Positions 1 to 8,780 of a stretch of 16,039 nucleotides of DNA are shown here, piece by piece. This stretch comes from Bacteroidota bacterium (GTDB taxonomy: Bacteria; Bacteroidota; Ignavibacteria; Kryptoniales; JAKASW01): contig JAJYJD010000055.1 of the NCBI GenBank assembly GCA_021789755.1, positions 1 to 16,039 on the forward strand. Reading direction: 5' to 3'. Position 1 is the stretch's first letter. Each line of letters begins with the position of its first letter. The notes under the pieces are model-generated. The model ran no database searches, was not told the DNA's origin, and was given only the letters and a program-made list of their open reading frames with translations. A program made the position numbers and the translations under genes.

Positions 1-1
1 G

Positions 2-2215
2 AAGAACTCTACCTTCTTACAGGCCGCGGGCTGCTTCCTGTTTAGAGCTATCGAGGGGAGCATCTATGCGGCAACATTAACAATCTCTTTAGTCTTACCC
101 AGACTTGTCTTTGCGCAGCAGACGGACATTCCGCGGGGCATGATAATGTTCGGAGATGCGAAGGCTGTCTACGGGCAGATGCGCGATTCTCTAGGTATAA
201 ACTGGGTGCAGGGATATACCGGAGTCGCAAATGAACATATTGGACCTGATACAAATACGGTGGGTTTTAAAGTAATTTCAATCAGGGCAAACCTCGACTT
301 GGTGTCCACAGCTCAACACATGCGCTACGAAGCAGAAGCATTGCCACTGCAATCCGGCGACTGGAGCCGGAATTATTTTGCAACACGTGCAACCGGTTCG
401 AGAGCAGATACGACGTGGGTTTGCCAAAGAGGGTTGGATTCCCCCGGCTACATGGTCAGTACTCCGGTACCTGATAGCACGTTTTATTACGGGCACACGA
501 ACTACATTGCCACATTCCGGCTGAAAATCGGTGACAAATCAAACCCATCGTGGAACGTCGTGACTCTACACGTTAAGGGACTCGATAACAATAGGAATGT
601 CCTGTATGATTCGATTAAGACAGTCACCGAGGACAGCTTTACCACAACAAACACTTATCAAATCTTTAGGAAATCATTCACAATTCCACAGCAAGCGGCA
701 ACCCAGCACGTTGACGTCAAGGCTGGCCGTCCTCACGTGACGACTGCTACTCCTGCTATCAGCCACATAGACATCAGCGTTTACTGGTACGGCAACGTTA
801 ACACGTGGCTTGACTATGTCGACGTGGACGATGATGTGTCATTGAACCTGTTTGCTGGAGTCTATGATACCACCATAAGTATTGATGTCAATGACTACGT
901 AAATCACCCTCGATACAACTCAGTAAATTTGGTACAGCGCCTCTACCTGCGGGATGAGCCATTTGTGCCATCCTTTCTGCCGTACCACTATGTTGACAGA
1001 ATATTGAAAGGTATATTTGGTCAAGGCTCCTTCCGCGGCAGAGGGATCACAGAGACATTCTGGGCGCAAAATAGTATCATTTTTAATCGATTCCTGCAGG
1101 AGGCTCAGCCGTGTGAGACAATCTATGAGTCGGGCCCGCTTATCGACGCCGACATCCCATCACCTTCGTTTAGGGACGCTTATTATCAAGGTCTGATAGA
1201 CGATTGGCAAGGGGTCGCTCCTTATGTCTCAGACGCCGACTATATCTCTAAGATGCAGACCCAATTCAATAATGTCATAGATGCTAATTTCAAGGTGGCT
1301 GCAGAATTGACAAGTAGGGCTTCTCCCACTGTTCAATTCTGGTTTTCACCCCATTTGGATGGTTCTTTTCATCGCAGCACTGGACGATACCGGTGGACTG
1401 AGGACCCATATCATTGGCGGCCTCCTACGGCGATCGAGCTGCGGGCTTTGGTAAACACGGCTTTGGCTTACGGAGCAAAGGCAATCCTCGCATATCCGTA
1501 CACGGGCAATCCGGAACGTACCGATCAAGAGTTGTTCTATCCTGGGTTGGTATCGAAGGCTCTATCACCGGATGGACTCAAACACAATCACTGGAGTAAT
1601 ATTGAATCCATTTCATGTTGGAACAACAACGATTCCACTAGTCTCTATAGCGAAAACGTTTATACCGGCTATTGTGAGAAATGGAATGAGTTATCAGCCT
1701 TGAATGTGAAGCTGGCTGCAATCGGCTCTATTCTCGCGCCCCTCACATGGCAGGGAACGAAAAGTTGGGGGACGGGATTGACTTCCGGTACGTGGGCAGG
1801 TAAAATATCAAACGTCACGACAAGCATTTCCGGAGAAACCGTGTATGTGGAGACGGGTCATTTTACCGGCTCTGGCTGTGACTACTTTTACGTCGTGAAC
1901 CGTCGCACTCTTCCAAGTGAAGGGCGAAACACCACGGTAAAGCTCGCATTCCCCTCGGGAGGATGGGATGTCTCCGATGTTGCTTCAGGGAACGCGTGGG
2001 TCATCAGCGGAAGAGCTGGTTTTTTTGATTCCAACCATGAACACGAAGTTTACGCTCATAGACGGGGCAACGGGCTTTCCCAATGCCCCGCACATCTCGT
2101 AAAATTCAGACGTATCCTGCGTTCTTCATGCTCAAGTAACCCGTCGGACCCACGATCAGATGGTCGTGAAGCGGTATATCGAGAAACTCTCCTGAATAAA
2201 CCAGGTCCTTCGTGA
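2..2215 (+). CDS. Secreted glycoside-hydrolase-like TIM-barrel protein, 5' end outside window
   Basis: The frame is open from the window edge, so the start lies upstream; 737 residues are visible. An in-frame hydrophobic stretch around bases 65-115, followed by Val-Phe-Ala-Gln-Gln, looks like the end of a signal peptide, so the ATG at 140 is internal. The first third (about bases 300-850) has the alternating character of a beta-sandwich, possibly carbohydrate-binding, domain. The middle resembles a clan-A glycoside hydrolase barrel: Arg-Asp-Glu-Pro at 950-961 sits where such enzymes carry their acid/base Glu, and an 'ALAYGAKAILAYPYTG' strand lies at about 1462-1509. The end (about 1850-2060) looks like a small C-terminal beta domain. 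No type IX secretion sorting domain is seen. The last 110 bases are antisense to radC and the final ~50 residues look unlike a protein domain, so the natural end may lie near 2060. Base composition is AT-rich relative to all neighbours. The substrate is unknown, and a non-catalytic surface protein is possible. Confidence 0.6.
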   Translation, partial: KNSTFLQAAGCFLFRAIEGSIYAATLTISLVLPRLVFAQQTDIPRGMIMFGDAKAVYGQMRDSLGINWVQGYTGVANEHIGPDTNTVGFKVISIRANLDLVSTAQHMRYEAEALPLQSGDWSRNYFATRATGSRADTTWVCQRGLDSPGYMVSTPVPDSTFYYGHTNYIATFRLKIGDKSNPSWNVVTLHVKGLDNNRNVLYDSIKTVTEDSFTTTNTYQIFRKSFTIPQQAATQHVDVKAGRPHVTTATPAISHIDISVYWYGNVNTWLDYVDVDDDVSLNLFAGVYDTTISIDVNDYVNHPRYNSVNLVQRLYLRDEPFVPSFLPYHYVDRILKGIFGQGSFRGRGITETFWAQNSIIFNRFLQEAQPCETIYESGPLIDADIPSPSFRDAYYQGLIDDWQGVAPYVSDADYISKMQTQFNNVIDANFKVAAELTSRASPTVQFWFSPHLDGSFHRSTGRYRWTEDPYHWRPPTAIELRALVNTALAYGAKAILAYPYTGNPERTDQELFYPGLVSKALSPDGLKHNHWSNIESISCWNNNDSTSLYSENVYTGYCEKWNELSALNVKLAAIGSILAPLTWQGTKSWGTGLTSGTWAGKISNVTTSISGETVYVETGHFTGSGCDYFYVVNRRTLPSEGRNTTVKLAFPSGGWDVSDVASGNAWVISGRAGFFDSNHEHEVYAHRRGNGLSQCPAHLVKFRRILRSSCSSNPSDPRSDGREAVYRETLLNKPGPS
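2064..2089 (-). terminator. GC-rich hairpin just downstream of radC
   Basis: Arms GGGGCA (2064-2069) and TGCCCC (2084-2089) plus an inner GGG/CCC enclose a 4-base loop. Read in the radC direction, one of the two inner mismatches becomes a G-U wobble. The hairpin begins 17 bases after the radC stop and lies between two convergent genes, which suits a terminator. No T-tract follows on either strand, so intrinsic termination is unproven. Confidence 0.35.
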
Positions 2216-2831
2216 TCTGGATATCCTCCTTGCTCGGATCGAGCTTTCCGCTCGGGTGGTTGTGCACGACGATTATGCTGGCGGCATCCTCGAGTATTGC
2301 GAACTTGAAAACGGCACGTGCGTCGACAAGACTCGCACTGAGCGTTCCTTCGGTCATCATCTTTACACGCTTCACTTTGCCCGAAGTGCTCAGGGCGATG
2401 ACCTTGAATACTTCCCTCTTCTCGCCCGCGAAATCCTTCATGATAAACTTATGTACGGCTTCCGGATTGTTCAGGAGCGGAGTGTCGCTTGCGGGAGCGT
2501 TCTGAATTCGCCTTCCTATCTCAAACGCCGCAGAAAGTGTTATCGCTTTGACATTGCCGATGCCGGCGATACTCGACAATTCCAGAGCGTCCCTCATGGA
2601 AAGAAGCGATAAGGAGCTGTCGAACGACATGAGAAGCTCCCTCGCGACGTCGATCGCCGTCCGGGAGCTCGATTTGGTCTTTGTGCCGGTCCTCAGGAGT
2701 ATTGCCACCAGCTCGACATCGGTAAGTTTGGTTGCACCGTGCGAGAGGAGTTTCTCGCGCGGTTTTTCGCTATCGGGCCACTCGCGCAGTGTGCGCCTGG
2801 CCGTTTCAATTGTTCTCGCCTTTTCAGACAT
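2106..2831 (-). CDS. radC: RadC family JAB/MPN-domain protein
   Basis: A 241-residue protein of normal RadC length. Residues 1-110 form the helical N-terminal part with a helix-hairpin-helix-like stretch (SSIAGIGNVKA, 87-97). Residues 120-241 form the JAMM/MPN metalloprotease-like domain. Its zinc motif is complete: H190-x-H192, G195, S200 and D203 in 'HNHPSGKLDPSKED'. Despite the old name (DNA repair protein RadC), the biochemical role of the family is unsettled. The ATG at 2831 is preceded by a G-run that can serve as a ribosome binding site. The gene is the last of the minus-strand series, 45 bases after the LpoA-like gene. Its final 110 bases overlap the convergent secreted-protein frame. 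Identification of the family is secure; function is not. Confidence 0.95.
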   Translation of the reverse strand: MSEKARTIETARRTLREWPDSEKPREKLLSHGATKLTDVELVAILLRTGTKTKSSSRTAIDVARELLMSFDSSLSLLSMRDALELSSIAGIGNVKAITLSAAFEIGRRIQNAPASDTPLLNNPEAVHKFIMKDFAGEKREVFKVIALSTSGKVKRVKMMTEGTLSASLVDARAVFKFAILEDAASIIVVHNHPSGKLDPSKEDIQITKDLVYSGEFLDIPLHDHLIVGPTGYLSMKNAGYV

Positions 2832-2876
2832 CGCAGCCCCCTGCTTTTGTTGAAAACAAGAACCGTCCGGCGGTAT

Positions 2877-4811
2877 CTATTTCGCGTTTACTTCGCCAAG
2901 GTCGATGATATTTCCGTTTTTGAACTGGAGTATGTGCAGATAGTGATTGGAATTGTTCTCCTCGAATGAGATCGCCGAGTGCAGACCGTCGTAGGTTTGC
3001 GACCTGAGTGCGGTCTCCAGCGACGCCCTGGTCGTGTCCCCCGATTTGATCGCATTCAGAAGCGCGTTCGCCAGATCGTATCCGTAAGAAACCGTCCTGT
3101 TGAAGTCGACGTCGGATATCTGTGCGAGCGAGTCGGTCGCCGCGGTATACGCCGGCAGACTCGTGTTGAAATAAGTGTCGCTGCAGAAAATAATGCCGTC
3201 GAGGTAAAGCTGGTTGTTGGAAAGCTGGTTCAGGTCGTACCAATCGTCGGTGCCGAGGATCTGAGTCTTTACGTTGTAATAAGCGAGTTGTGCTCCTATG
3301 ACACCTATATCTTTGGCGGAAGTCAACGGAATGAAAATCGCGTCGAGAGATCTCAGGGCATCGAAGACGCCGAGGGAATCACGAAGCGTGTCGGGTATGC
3401 CGAGCGAGTCCGCTATCTGGATCGGGTTGCGCCCGAACAGGTCGTACGCATCGATGCTGATGTTCGAGTGTCCGACTGAATCGACGAAGGCTGGCGGCAC
3501 AAATGGCATGATCTTCTCCTGCTGCTGTCCGTTCAGCGCACCTATATTCACATATGGTTCGCCGAGCCGTGCGGCCGCCGCCTTGATCTCGCCGATCGGG
3601 TCTGCAAGATCAGTCGACCCGCTTTCAAAATAGGAAGTCGCTACGGGAGGAACGCCGAGCGAGTCAAGCCTGAGGGCAAAGTATTTGGAAATTGTTGTGC
3701 CGTACGTGTCGGACGGTGCAAGGATGGCAATTCGTTTGGCGTGAAGTACGTTGACGGCATAATCGGCCATCGCCACGGCTCTTGTTTTGAAATCGGGATT
3801 TGCCTGGAAGACATACGAATTCCCTTTTGTGAGCCCGACCTGCGTGGCTGTCGGGGAGATCATCGGAACCTTATTTTGATTTGCGATACTTTCGAGAGCC
3901 GAGACCTCGCCGCTGTAGACCGGGCCGATCACGGCTTTGACGGTCTGATCCTGCGCCAGCGATAACATATCCGAGAAAAGGTTTGTCATCACGCCGGAAT
4001 AATTCTTGAGCACCAGACCGACTTTCGTCGAGGCAGTCGCGTTGTAGTTGTCGAGCGCCAATTGTATTCCGAGGAGAAGCCTGTCGCCCACCCCGCTCCC
4101 GTATTCGAGAGGCAGAAGCGCTCCGATTTTTGCCGGTGCGCGGCTCAGGGAGCTGTCCGCGCTGATCCTCTCAAGCCACTTTCCGACTTCACCGCTCCCG
4201 ATCCCGGTTCCCGGATAGCGCTGTCTGAATTCCACAAGAACCCTGTCCGCGTCGGCAAGTTTATCCGAGAAGTATGCCCTTCTCGCAAATCCGATCGCAA
4301 CCGTGACGGACGACATCCTGGAGCGACACATCTCGAACAGGCTTTCAATGTTGTCGAAGCTCAGGTTGAAGGAAACGAGTGTACGGAGACTCGCAACCGC
4401 CTGGTCCCTTACGACCCGGTTACCTGAAGAATCGACCGCCACGACAAATTGCGCCGCAGCCTTCGAGTATTTCCCGAGCTCGTAGTAGTTCGCACCGAGA
4501 ATGTACACCATGTCGAACCTGTGTTCATCGGAGGGGAAGTGGGCCAGGAAAGTGTCGACGACATCGACGGACTCCTGATACCTTCTGAGGTTGAAAAGAC
4601 TTCTCGCGCCGTAATAAAACGATTCAGCCGAGCGCTGGTTCAGCGAATCGTCCATGACCTCACGAAAATACTGGAAGGCCGTTGAATAGTCGCCCTGCCT
4701 GAAACTCTGAAGGCCGAGAGTGTAGTTGGTCTCATCCGTCTGGTTGAATACGGCCTGGGGAAAAGCGTTCGATGCTAAGAACAGCAGCAAAAACGCGGAC
4801 AGGATCCTCAT
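2877..4811 (-). CDS. Exported TPR plus type I periplasmic-binding protein, LpoA-like
   Basis: I place the start at the ATG at 4811 (644 residues). The frame is open 56 codons further upstream, but that part lies inside the preceding TPR gene and is not protein-like, whereas the chosen start opens directly with a signal peptide (MRILSAFLLLFLASNAFPQA, residues 1-20). No lipobox cysteine follows it, so it is probably periplasmic rather than a lipoprotein. Residues 27-220 are tetratricopeptide-like helices. Residues 227-644 match the type I periplasmic-binding fold of branched-chain amino-acid binding proteins (Peripla_BP_6), with 'IGALLPLEYGSG' opening the domain and 'VKAVIGPVYSGE' and 'KVPMISPTAT' further in. 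The same domain order occurs in LpoA, the activator of penicillin-binding protein 1A in Proteobacteria. No ABC permease or ATPase gene is nearby, which favours an LpoA-like or sensory role over transport. The start lies one base after the upstream TPR stop (TGA-A-ATG), implying translational coupling. Confidence 0.8.
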   Translation of the reverse strand: MRILSAFLLLFLASNAFPQAVFNQTDETNYTLGLQSFRQGDYSTAFQYFREVMDDSLNQRSAESFYYGARSLFNLRRYQESVDVVDTFLAHFPSDEHRFDMVYILGANYYELGKYSKAAAQFVVAVDSSGNRVVRDQAVASLRTLVSFNLSFDNIESLFEMCRSRMSSVTVAIGFARRAYFSDKLADADRVLVEFRQRYPGTGIGSGEVGKWLERISADSSLSRAPAKIGALLPLEYGSGVGDRLLLGIQLALDNYNATASTKVGLVLKNYSGVMTNLFSDMLSLAQDQTVKAVIGPVYSGEVSALESIANQNKVPMISPTATQVGLTKGNSYVFQANPDFKTRAVAMADYAVNVLHAKRIAILAPSDTYGTTISKYFALRLDSLGVPPVATSYFESGSTDLADPIGEIKAAAARLGEPYVNIGALNGQQQEKIMPFVPPAFVDSVGHSNISIDAYDLFGRNPIQIADSLGIPDTLRDSLGVFDALRSLDAIFIPLTSAKDIGVIGAQLAYYNVKTQILGTDDWYDLNQLSNNQLYLDGIIFCSDTYFNTSLPAYTAATDSLAQISDVDFNRTVSYGYDLANALLNAIKSGDTTRASLETALRSQTYDGLHSAISFEENNSNHYLHILQFKNGNIIDLGEVNAK

Positions 4812-4812
4812 T

Positions 4813-5715
4813 TCAGCGTCGGTTCCGCTTCCTGTTGATTCGTGATATGCGTTCGAGGGTCTCCCTGTCGTCCTCGATGATAGCGTCGGCTTCTGCCAGT
4901 TCGTCGAAGATCGTGCGCGCCTTCTCGACCTCTCCGATTGTACTGTAAAGGTTGGCGAGAACCTGAAGGACTTCCGCACTCCTGGGGTTGATGCTGAGAG
5001 CGCGGGTCAGGTAAAACTCCGATTCGTCGGGCTTGCCGAGTTCGAGCAGTATCTTCCCGCACATGAGCCACCCCGGGAAAAATTCCGGGTCGGTGTCGAT
5101 AAGCAGAGTAAACTCTTCGAGTGCTTCCTTAAGGTCGCCGAGCAGGTAGAAAGCGGTCGCAAGGTCGAGCCGGAACTCGACGGAAGAATCGTTCAAGGCG
5201 AGCTCCCGCTTCAAATATTTTGTTGCGTTCGTGAAGTTGTTCTGCTTAAGATAAATTCGGCCGAGTAAACCGTTCGCATCAGGATATTTTGCATCGCTTC
5301 TGAGAACCAGTTTGACCTCGGACGCGGCCTCCTGGAAGTCATTCTCTTCGAGAAAAATCGTGGCAAGGGCCAGGTGCACGCTCGGGTTGCGCCAGGAATC
5401 GAGTTGCCTGAGGAGTGGGAGGGCGCGCTCCATTTCTCCGAGGTTGAAGTACAAACTGCCGAGAGCGTACACGAGCTTGTATTCGCCCGGCATTCTCTCC
5501 AGAGCTTCCGTCAGCAATTTCTCCGCAGCATCGTAACTGCGCAAGCCGATATAAATCTCGGCCAGCTTCAGATATGCGTCCGCATAATCGGGATCGCGTG
5601 CAATGACTTTTCTCAGGATCTGCATGGCGTGAAGAGGCTTGTCCTCCCCGAGGAAGCCGACCGCTTCGTCAATCAGGATTCTCGCCGATTCGCTCGATCT
5701 CTCCGACAGTCCCAT
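4813..5715 (-). CDS. Cytoplasmic tetratricopeptide-repeat protein
   Basis: A 300-residue protein made almost wholly of TPR units of about 34 residues, roughly seven or eight between residues 25 and 285. Typical helix A/B signatures such as 'DYADAYLKLAEIYIGLRSYD' and 'ALSINPRSAEVLQVLANLYS' are visible. There is no signal peptide or membrane segment, and the C-terminus is strongly basic (RINRKRNRR), which could bind nucleic acid or acidic lipid. TPR arrays are protein-interaction scaffolds, and the partner cannot be told from sequence. Coupling to the next gene, whose ATG begins one base after this stop, suggests that the two act together, one inside and one outside the membrane. The ATG at 5715 has only a weak ribosome binding site (AGAAG close to the start). 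A perfect TATAAT lies 24 bases upstream. Confidence 0.85.
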   Translation of the reverse strand: MGLSERSSESARILIDEAVGFLGEDKPLHAMQILRKVIARDPDYADAYLKLAEIYIGLRSYDAAEKLLTEALERMPGEYKLVYALGSLYFNLGEMERALPLLRQLDSWRNPSVHLALATIFLEENDFQEAASEVKLVLRSDAKYPDANGLLGRIYLKQNNFTNATKYLKRELALNDSSVEFRLDLATAFYLLGDLKEALEEFTLLIDTDPEFFPGWLMCGKILLELGKPDESEFYLTRALSINPRSAEVLQVLANLYSTIGEVEKARTIFDELAEADAIIEDDRETLERISRINRKRNRR

Positions 5716-5739
5716 CTTCTAAGTTCTTGTCCTCAACGG

Positions 5740-5745
5740 ATTATA
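5740..5745 (-). promoter_or_regulatory. Possible -10 box for the TPR/LpoA-like/radC genes
   Basis: Minus-strand TATAAT in the 49-base spacer after guaA, 24 bases before the TPR start codon. The hexamer 17 bases upstream is GTGATT, which matches the -35 consensus at only three of six positions. This is a weak candidate for an internal promoter that would uncouple the last three genes from guaA. Confidence 0.3.
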
Positions 5746-5764
5746 ACCCCTTGCAGGCAAAGAA

Positions 5765-7297
5765 TCACTCCCATTCGATGGTCGCCGGAGGTTTGCTGCT
5801 TATATCGTAGACTACCCTGTTTACTCCGCGGACCTCGTTGATGATCCGGTTCGAGACTTTTGCGAGGAGATCGTACGGCATCTGGGCCCAATCTGCGGTC
5901 ATCCCGTCCTCGCTCGTGACCGCGCGGAGCGCGATAGTGTATTCGTACGTCCGCTCGTCACCCATGACCCCGACAGACTGGACAGGGAGCAGGACAGCAA
6001 ACGCCTGCCAGATGTCGGCGTATATTCCGTACTTTCTGATCTCTTCGATGAAGATTTCGTCCGCCTGTCGCAGAATTTCCAGTTTTTCAGGTGTGACGTC
6101 ACTTAATATCCTCACGGCAAGGCCCGGACCCGGAAACGGATGGCGCTGGATGATCTCGTTTGAAATTCCGAGCGCCCGGCCGACCCGCCTCACTTCGTCC
6201 TTGAATAGAAGCCTGAAAGGCTCTATCAGTTTCAGCTTCATGACTTCCGGCAACCCGCCGACGTTATGGTGAGTCTTTATTTTCGCGGACGGCCCCTTGT
6301 GCGATTGGGATTCTATGACATCCGGATAGAGAGTTCCCTGGGCAAGAAACCGGACGTCTTTTATGTCGTGCGCGACCTTTTCGAAGACCTCTATGAAAGT
6401 ATTGCCGATGATCTTTCTTTTTTTCTCCGGGTCGGTGATGCCGCGAAGTCTCTTCAGAAACGTTTCGGATGCGTCGACGTGATGGAGATTTATGTCGAAA
6501 TTCTTCTTGAAATACTCCACGACATTTTTGCTTTCGTCTTTCCTCATCACGCCGTTGTCGATATGCACGGCGTGCAGCTGGCGGCCGACGGCGCGCTGGA
6601 TCAAGAGAGCTGCCACGGCGGAATCAACGCCGCCGCTCATTGCGCAGATAACCTTTTCGTTACCTACCCTGGATTTGATATCCCGTACGCTCTCTTCGAT
6701 GAAGTTGCCCGGCTCCCAGTCGGCGGCGCACCCGCAGACTCTGAAGACGAAATTTCCGAGTATTTCCTTACCCTTCGATGTGTGCACGACTTCGGGGTGG
6801 AACTGAACGCCGAAAATTTTCTGCCGGTCGGATTTTACCGCGGCGATCGGCGAGTTCTCGGTGTGGGCGATGGGGACAAACCCCTGGGGCAGTTTCGTGA
6901 CTTTGTCGGCGTGGCTCATCCACACCTTCGATACGTCGCCGATCTCATGCAGGAGGTCTTTCGAGTCATCGACCACGAGAAGAGCCTTCCCGAACTCCTG
7001 GCGTGGTGCTCTGTCGACCTCACCCCCCAGAAGATGAGCGATAACCTGCAGGCCGTAGCAGATTCCGAGTATCGGAATCCCTGATTCGAAGATCCGCTTA
7101 TCTGGGAGCGGCGCACCCGGCTGGTAAACGCTCGACGGGCCGCCGGATAATATGATCCCCCTTGGCGCGAGTTCAACGATCTTTTCATACGGGAAATCGA
7201 AGTTCTCCACGAGGCTGAGGACCTTCAGCTCGCGGACACGGCGCGCGATGAGCTGTGTGTACTGCGCGCCGAAATCGAGAATTAGTATCTTATCCAT
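5765..7297 (-). CDS. guaA: GMP synthase (glutamine-hydrolysing)
   Basis: Converts XMP to GMP using ATP and glutamine, the last step of guanine nucleotide synthesis, in the cytoplasm. The 510 residues are the usual length for the single-chain bacterial enzyme. Residues 1-190 are the class I glutamine amidotransferase: the nucleophile C80 sits in 'GICYGLQ', and the triad is completed by H167 and E169 in 'QFHPEV'. Residues from about 200 form the ATP pyrophosphatase domain with the PP-loop SGGVDS (221-226). The C-terminal part is the dimerisation domain, ending in 'PATIEWE' as is typical of the family. The ATG at 7297 has a weak ribosome binding site. The 122-base spacer upstream holds an inverted repeat and no recognisable purine riboswitch. 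All key residues are present. Confidence 0.98.
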   Translation of the reverse strand: MDKILILDFGAQYTQLIARRVRELKVLSLVENFDFPYEKIVELAPRGIILSGGPSSVYQPGAPLPDKRIFESGIPILGICYGLQVIAHLLGGEVDRAPRQEFGKALLVVDDSKDLLHEIGDVSKVWMSHADKVTKLPQGFVPIAHTENSPIAAVKSDRQKIFGVQFHPEVVHTSKGKEILGNFVFRVCGCAADWEPGNFIEESVRDIKSRVGNEKVICAMSGGVDSAVAALLIQRAVGRQLHAVHIDNGVMRKDESKNVVEYFKKNFDINLHHVDASETFLKRLRGITDPEKKRKIIGNTFIEVFEKVAHDIKDVRFLAQGTLYPDVIESQSHKGPSAKIKTHHNVGGLPEVMKLKLIEPFRLLFKDEVRRVGRALGISNEIIQRHPFPGPGLAVRILSDVTPEKLEILRQADEIFIEEIRKYGIYADIWQAFAVLLPVQSVGVMGDERTYEYTIALRAVTSEDGMTADWAQMPYDLLAKVSNRIINEVRGVNRVVYDISSKPPATIEWE

Positions 7298-7306
7298 AGC
7301 TCAAAT

Positions 7307-7410
7307 AATTTCCAAATCTCAATTCCCAAGTTCCCAAAATGAACAGGGTGTCGGTTTGAGATTTTGTCTCTGGAGCTTATTTGGAACCTGGCGCTTGTAA
7401 CTTGGAGCTT
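7307..7410. repeat. Imperfect inverted repeat in the gcvPA-guaA spacer
   Basis: The left arm (7307-7340) is built of near-repeats of the words TTCCAAA and TTCCCAA. The right arm (7379-7410) carries their complements (TTTGGAACC, ACTTGGAG). By eye about two thirds of positions can pair, around a 38-base loop. No T-tract follows on the minus strand, so it is not an obvious terminator. Confidence 0.5.
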
Positions 7411-7419
7411 TCTCAAAAT

Positions 7420-8760
7420 TTACTTCACAAAAGTCTTCAGGAAACTCACGTATTCATCAAGCTCGGCGCGGGTCCGCTTTTCGGTCACCGCAACGAGCAG
7501 ACCTTTCTCGGAAGGAAGCAGCGCCTCAACATCGACGCCTGCCAGAATTTTCTTCGACAGGCCTGCCTCTATAATGGTTTTCGCGGGAACCGGAGTCGAA
7601 ACCAGAAATTCGTTGAAGAACGGCTGTGTGTACTTCACGCCGAAGCCGCGGAGTTTTCCGATCTTGTCGGCAAGATAGTGCGCCTTCGCACTCGATTGCT
7701 CGGCGACCTCTCGGATTCCCTGCTTGCCCATAAGCGACATGTAAATCGTGGAAGCAAGCATCATGAGGCCTTCGTTGGTGCAGATGTTCGAGGTAGCCTT
7801 CTCGCGCCTGATCTGTTGTTCACGCGTCTGGAGTGTCAGGACGAACCCGCGGGCACCTTCGGTGTCGACGGTCACTCCGGCGAGTCTTCCGGGCAGCCGG
7901 CGGATCAGCGCTTCCTTCACCGCAAATATTCCGAGGAACGGTCCGCCGAGGCTCTGTGAAATTCCGAGAGATTGTCCTTCTCCCACTACCACATCCGCTC
8001 CATATTCTCCGGGAGCCGCGAGGAGTCCGAGCGAAATCGGCGACGCGTCCACAACGTAGAGAGCTCCTCCGGCATGAGCGACCTCGCCCAGCGCGAAGAC
8101 ATCGCTCAACGTTCCGAGGAAAGACGGCTGCTGGACAAGCACTGCCGCGGTATTACCGTCGACAGCCTTCTTTACGGCAACGATGTCTGCGGCTCCGTCG
8201 CGCGGAGCAACTTCTACGATCTCGAATCCCTGGCCGTGAACGTACGTCCTGACAACCTGCAGATAAAAGGGGTGGATCGGATGCGCGGCGACGATTTTCT
8301 TCCGTCCCGTGTGGGCTACGGCCATAAGCGCAGCCTCAGCCAGCCCGCTGCCAGCATCGTATAATGAAGCGTTGGAAACGTCCATTCCGGTCAGCCGGCA
8401 AATCATCGTCTGGTATTCGTAGATCGCCTGCAGCGTCCCCTGGCTCACCTCGGCCTGGTACGGTGTGTAAGCGGTGTAGAACTCAGACCTCCCGAGCAGC
8501 GCACCGACTGCCGACGGGATGAAATGATCGTAAGCGCCTGCGCCGAGAAACGAAACAGAGTCCTGAGTGTTGATGTTCTTCCCGGCGAGTGAAGCCAGAT
8601 GCTTCGCCACTTCAAGCTCACTCATGGCAGGAGGAATTTTCAGGTCGCCTTTCAGCCTGACTTCCTGCGGGATGTCCTTTATGAGCTCTTCAAAATCTTT
8701 CACGCCGATCGCGGCCAGCATGTCACGCCTGTCGTCGTCGGTATTCGGATAATAGGCCAC
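7420..8760 (-). CDS. gcvPA: Glycine dehydrogenase (decarboxylating) subunit 1
   Basis: The N-terminal half of the P-protein of the glycine cleavage system, which decarboxylates glycine and passes the aminomethyl group to the lipoyl arm of GcvH. The 446 residues match the usual subunit 1 of split-P organisms. The N-terminus (YYPNTDDDRRDMLAAIGV) and the 'AYTPYQAEVSQGTLQAIYEY' region are characteristic. The PLP-binding lysine is on subunit 2 (GcvPB), which is not in this window; neither is gcvT. The start codon is GTG at 8760, with GGAG eight bases upstream. It lies 100 bases downstream of gcvH and is probably co-transcribed with it. Confidence 0.96.
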   Translation of the reverse strand: MAYYPNTDDDRRDMLAAIGVKDFEELIKDIPQEVRLKGDLKIPPAMSELEVAKHLASLAGKNINTQDSVSFLGAGAYDHFIPSAVGALLGRSEFYTAYTPYQAEVSQGTLQAIYEYQTMICRLTGMDVSNASLYDAGSGLAEAALMAVAHTGRKKIVAAHPIHPFYLQVVRTYVHGQGFEIVEVAPRDGAADIVAVKKAVDGNTAAVLVQQPSFLGTLSDVFALGEVAHAGGALYVVDASPISLGLLAAPGEYGADVVVGEGQSLGISQSLGGPFLGIFAVKEALIRRLPGRLAGVTVDTEGARGFVLTLQTREQQIRREKATSNICTNEGLMMLASTIYMSLMGKQGIREVAEQSSAKAHYLADKIGKLRGFGVKYTQPFFNEFLVSTPVPAKTIIEAGLSKKILAGVDVEALLPSEKGLLVAVTEKRTRAELDEYVSFLKTFVK

Positions 8761-8780
8761 TTCTGATTCTCCGTTTTATG

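Noticed and set aside
4812..4979. 56-codon N-terminal extension of the LpoA-like protein
   Set aside because: It is Arg/Ser-rich, overlaps the TPR gene, and precedes a textbook signal peptide at the chosen start.
6266..7084. 272-codon plus-strand frame
   Set aside because: Lies entirely antisense to guaA, whose catalytic motifs are intact; no ribosome binding site or recognisable fold.
7298..7419. Purine riboswitch upstream of guaA
   Set aside because: The spacer is made of quasi-repeated words forming an inverted repeat; none of the conserved purine-aptamer core elements could be seen.
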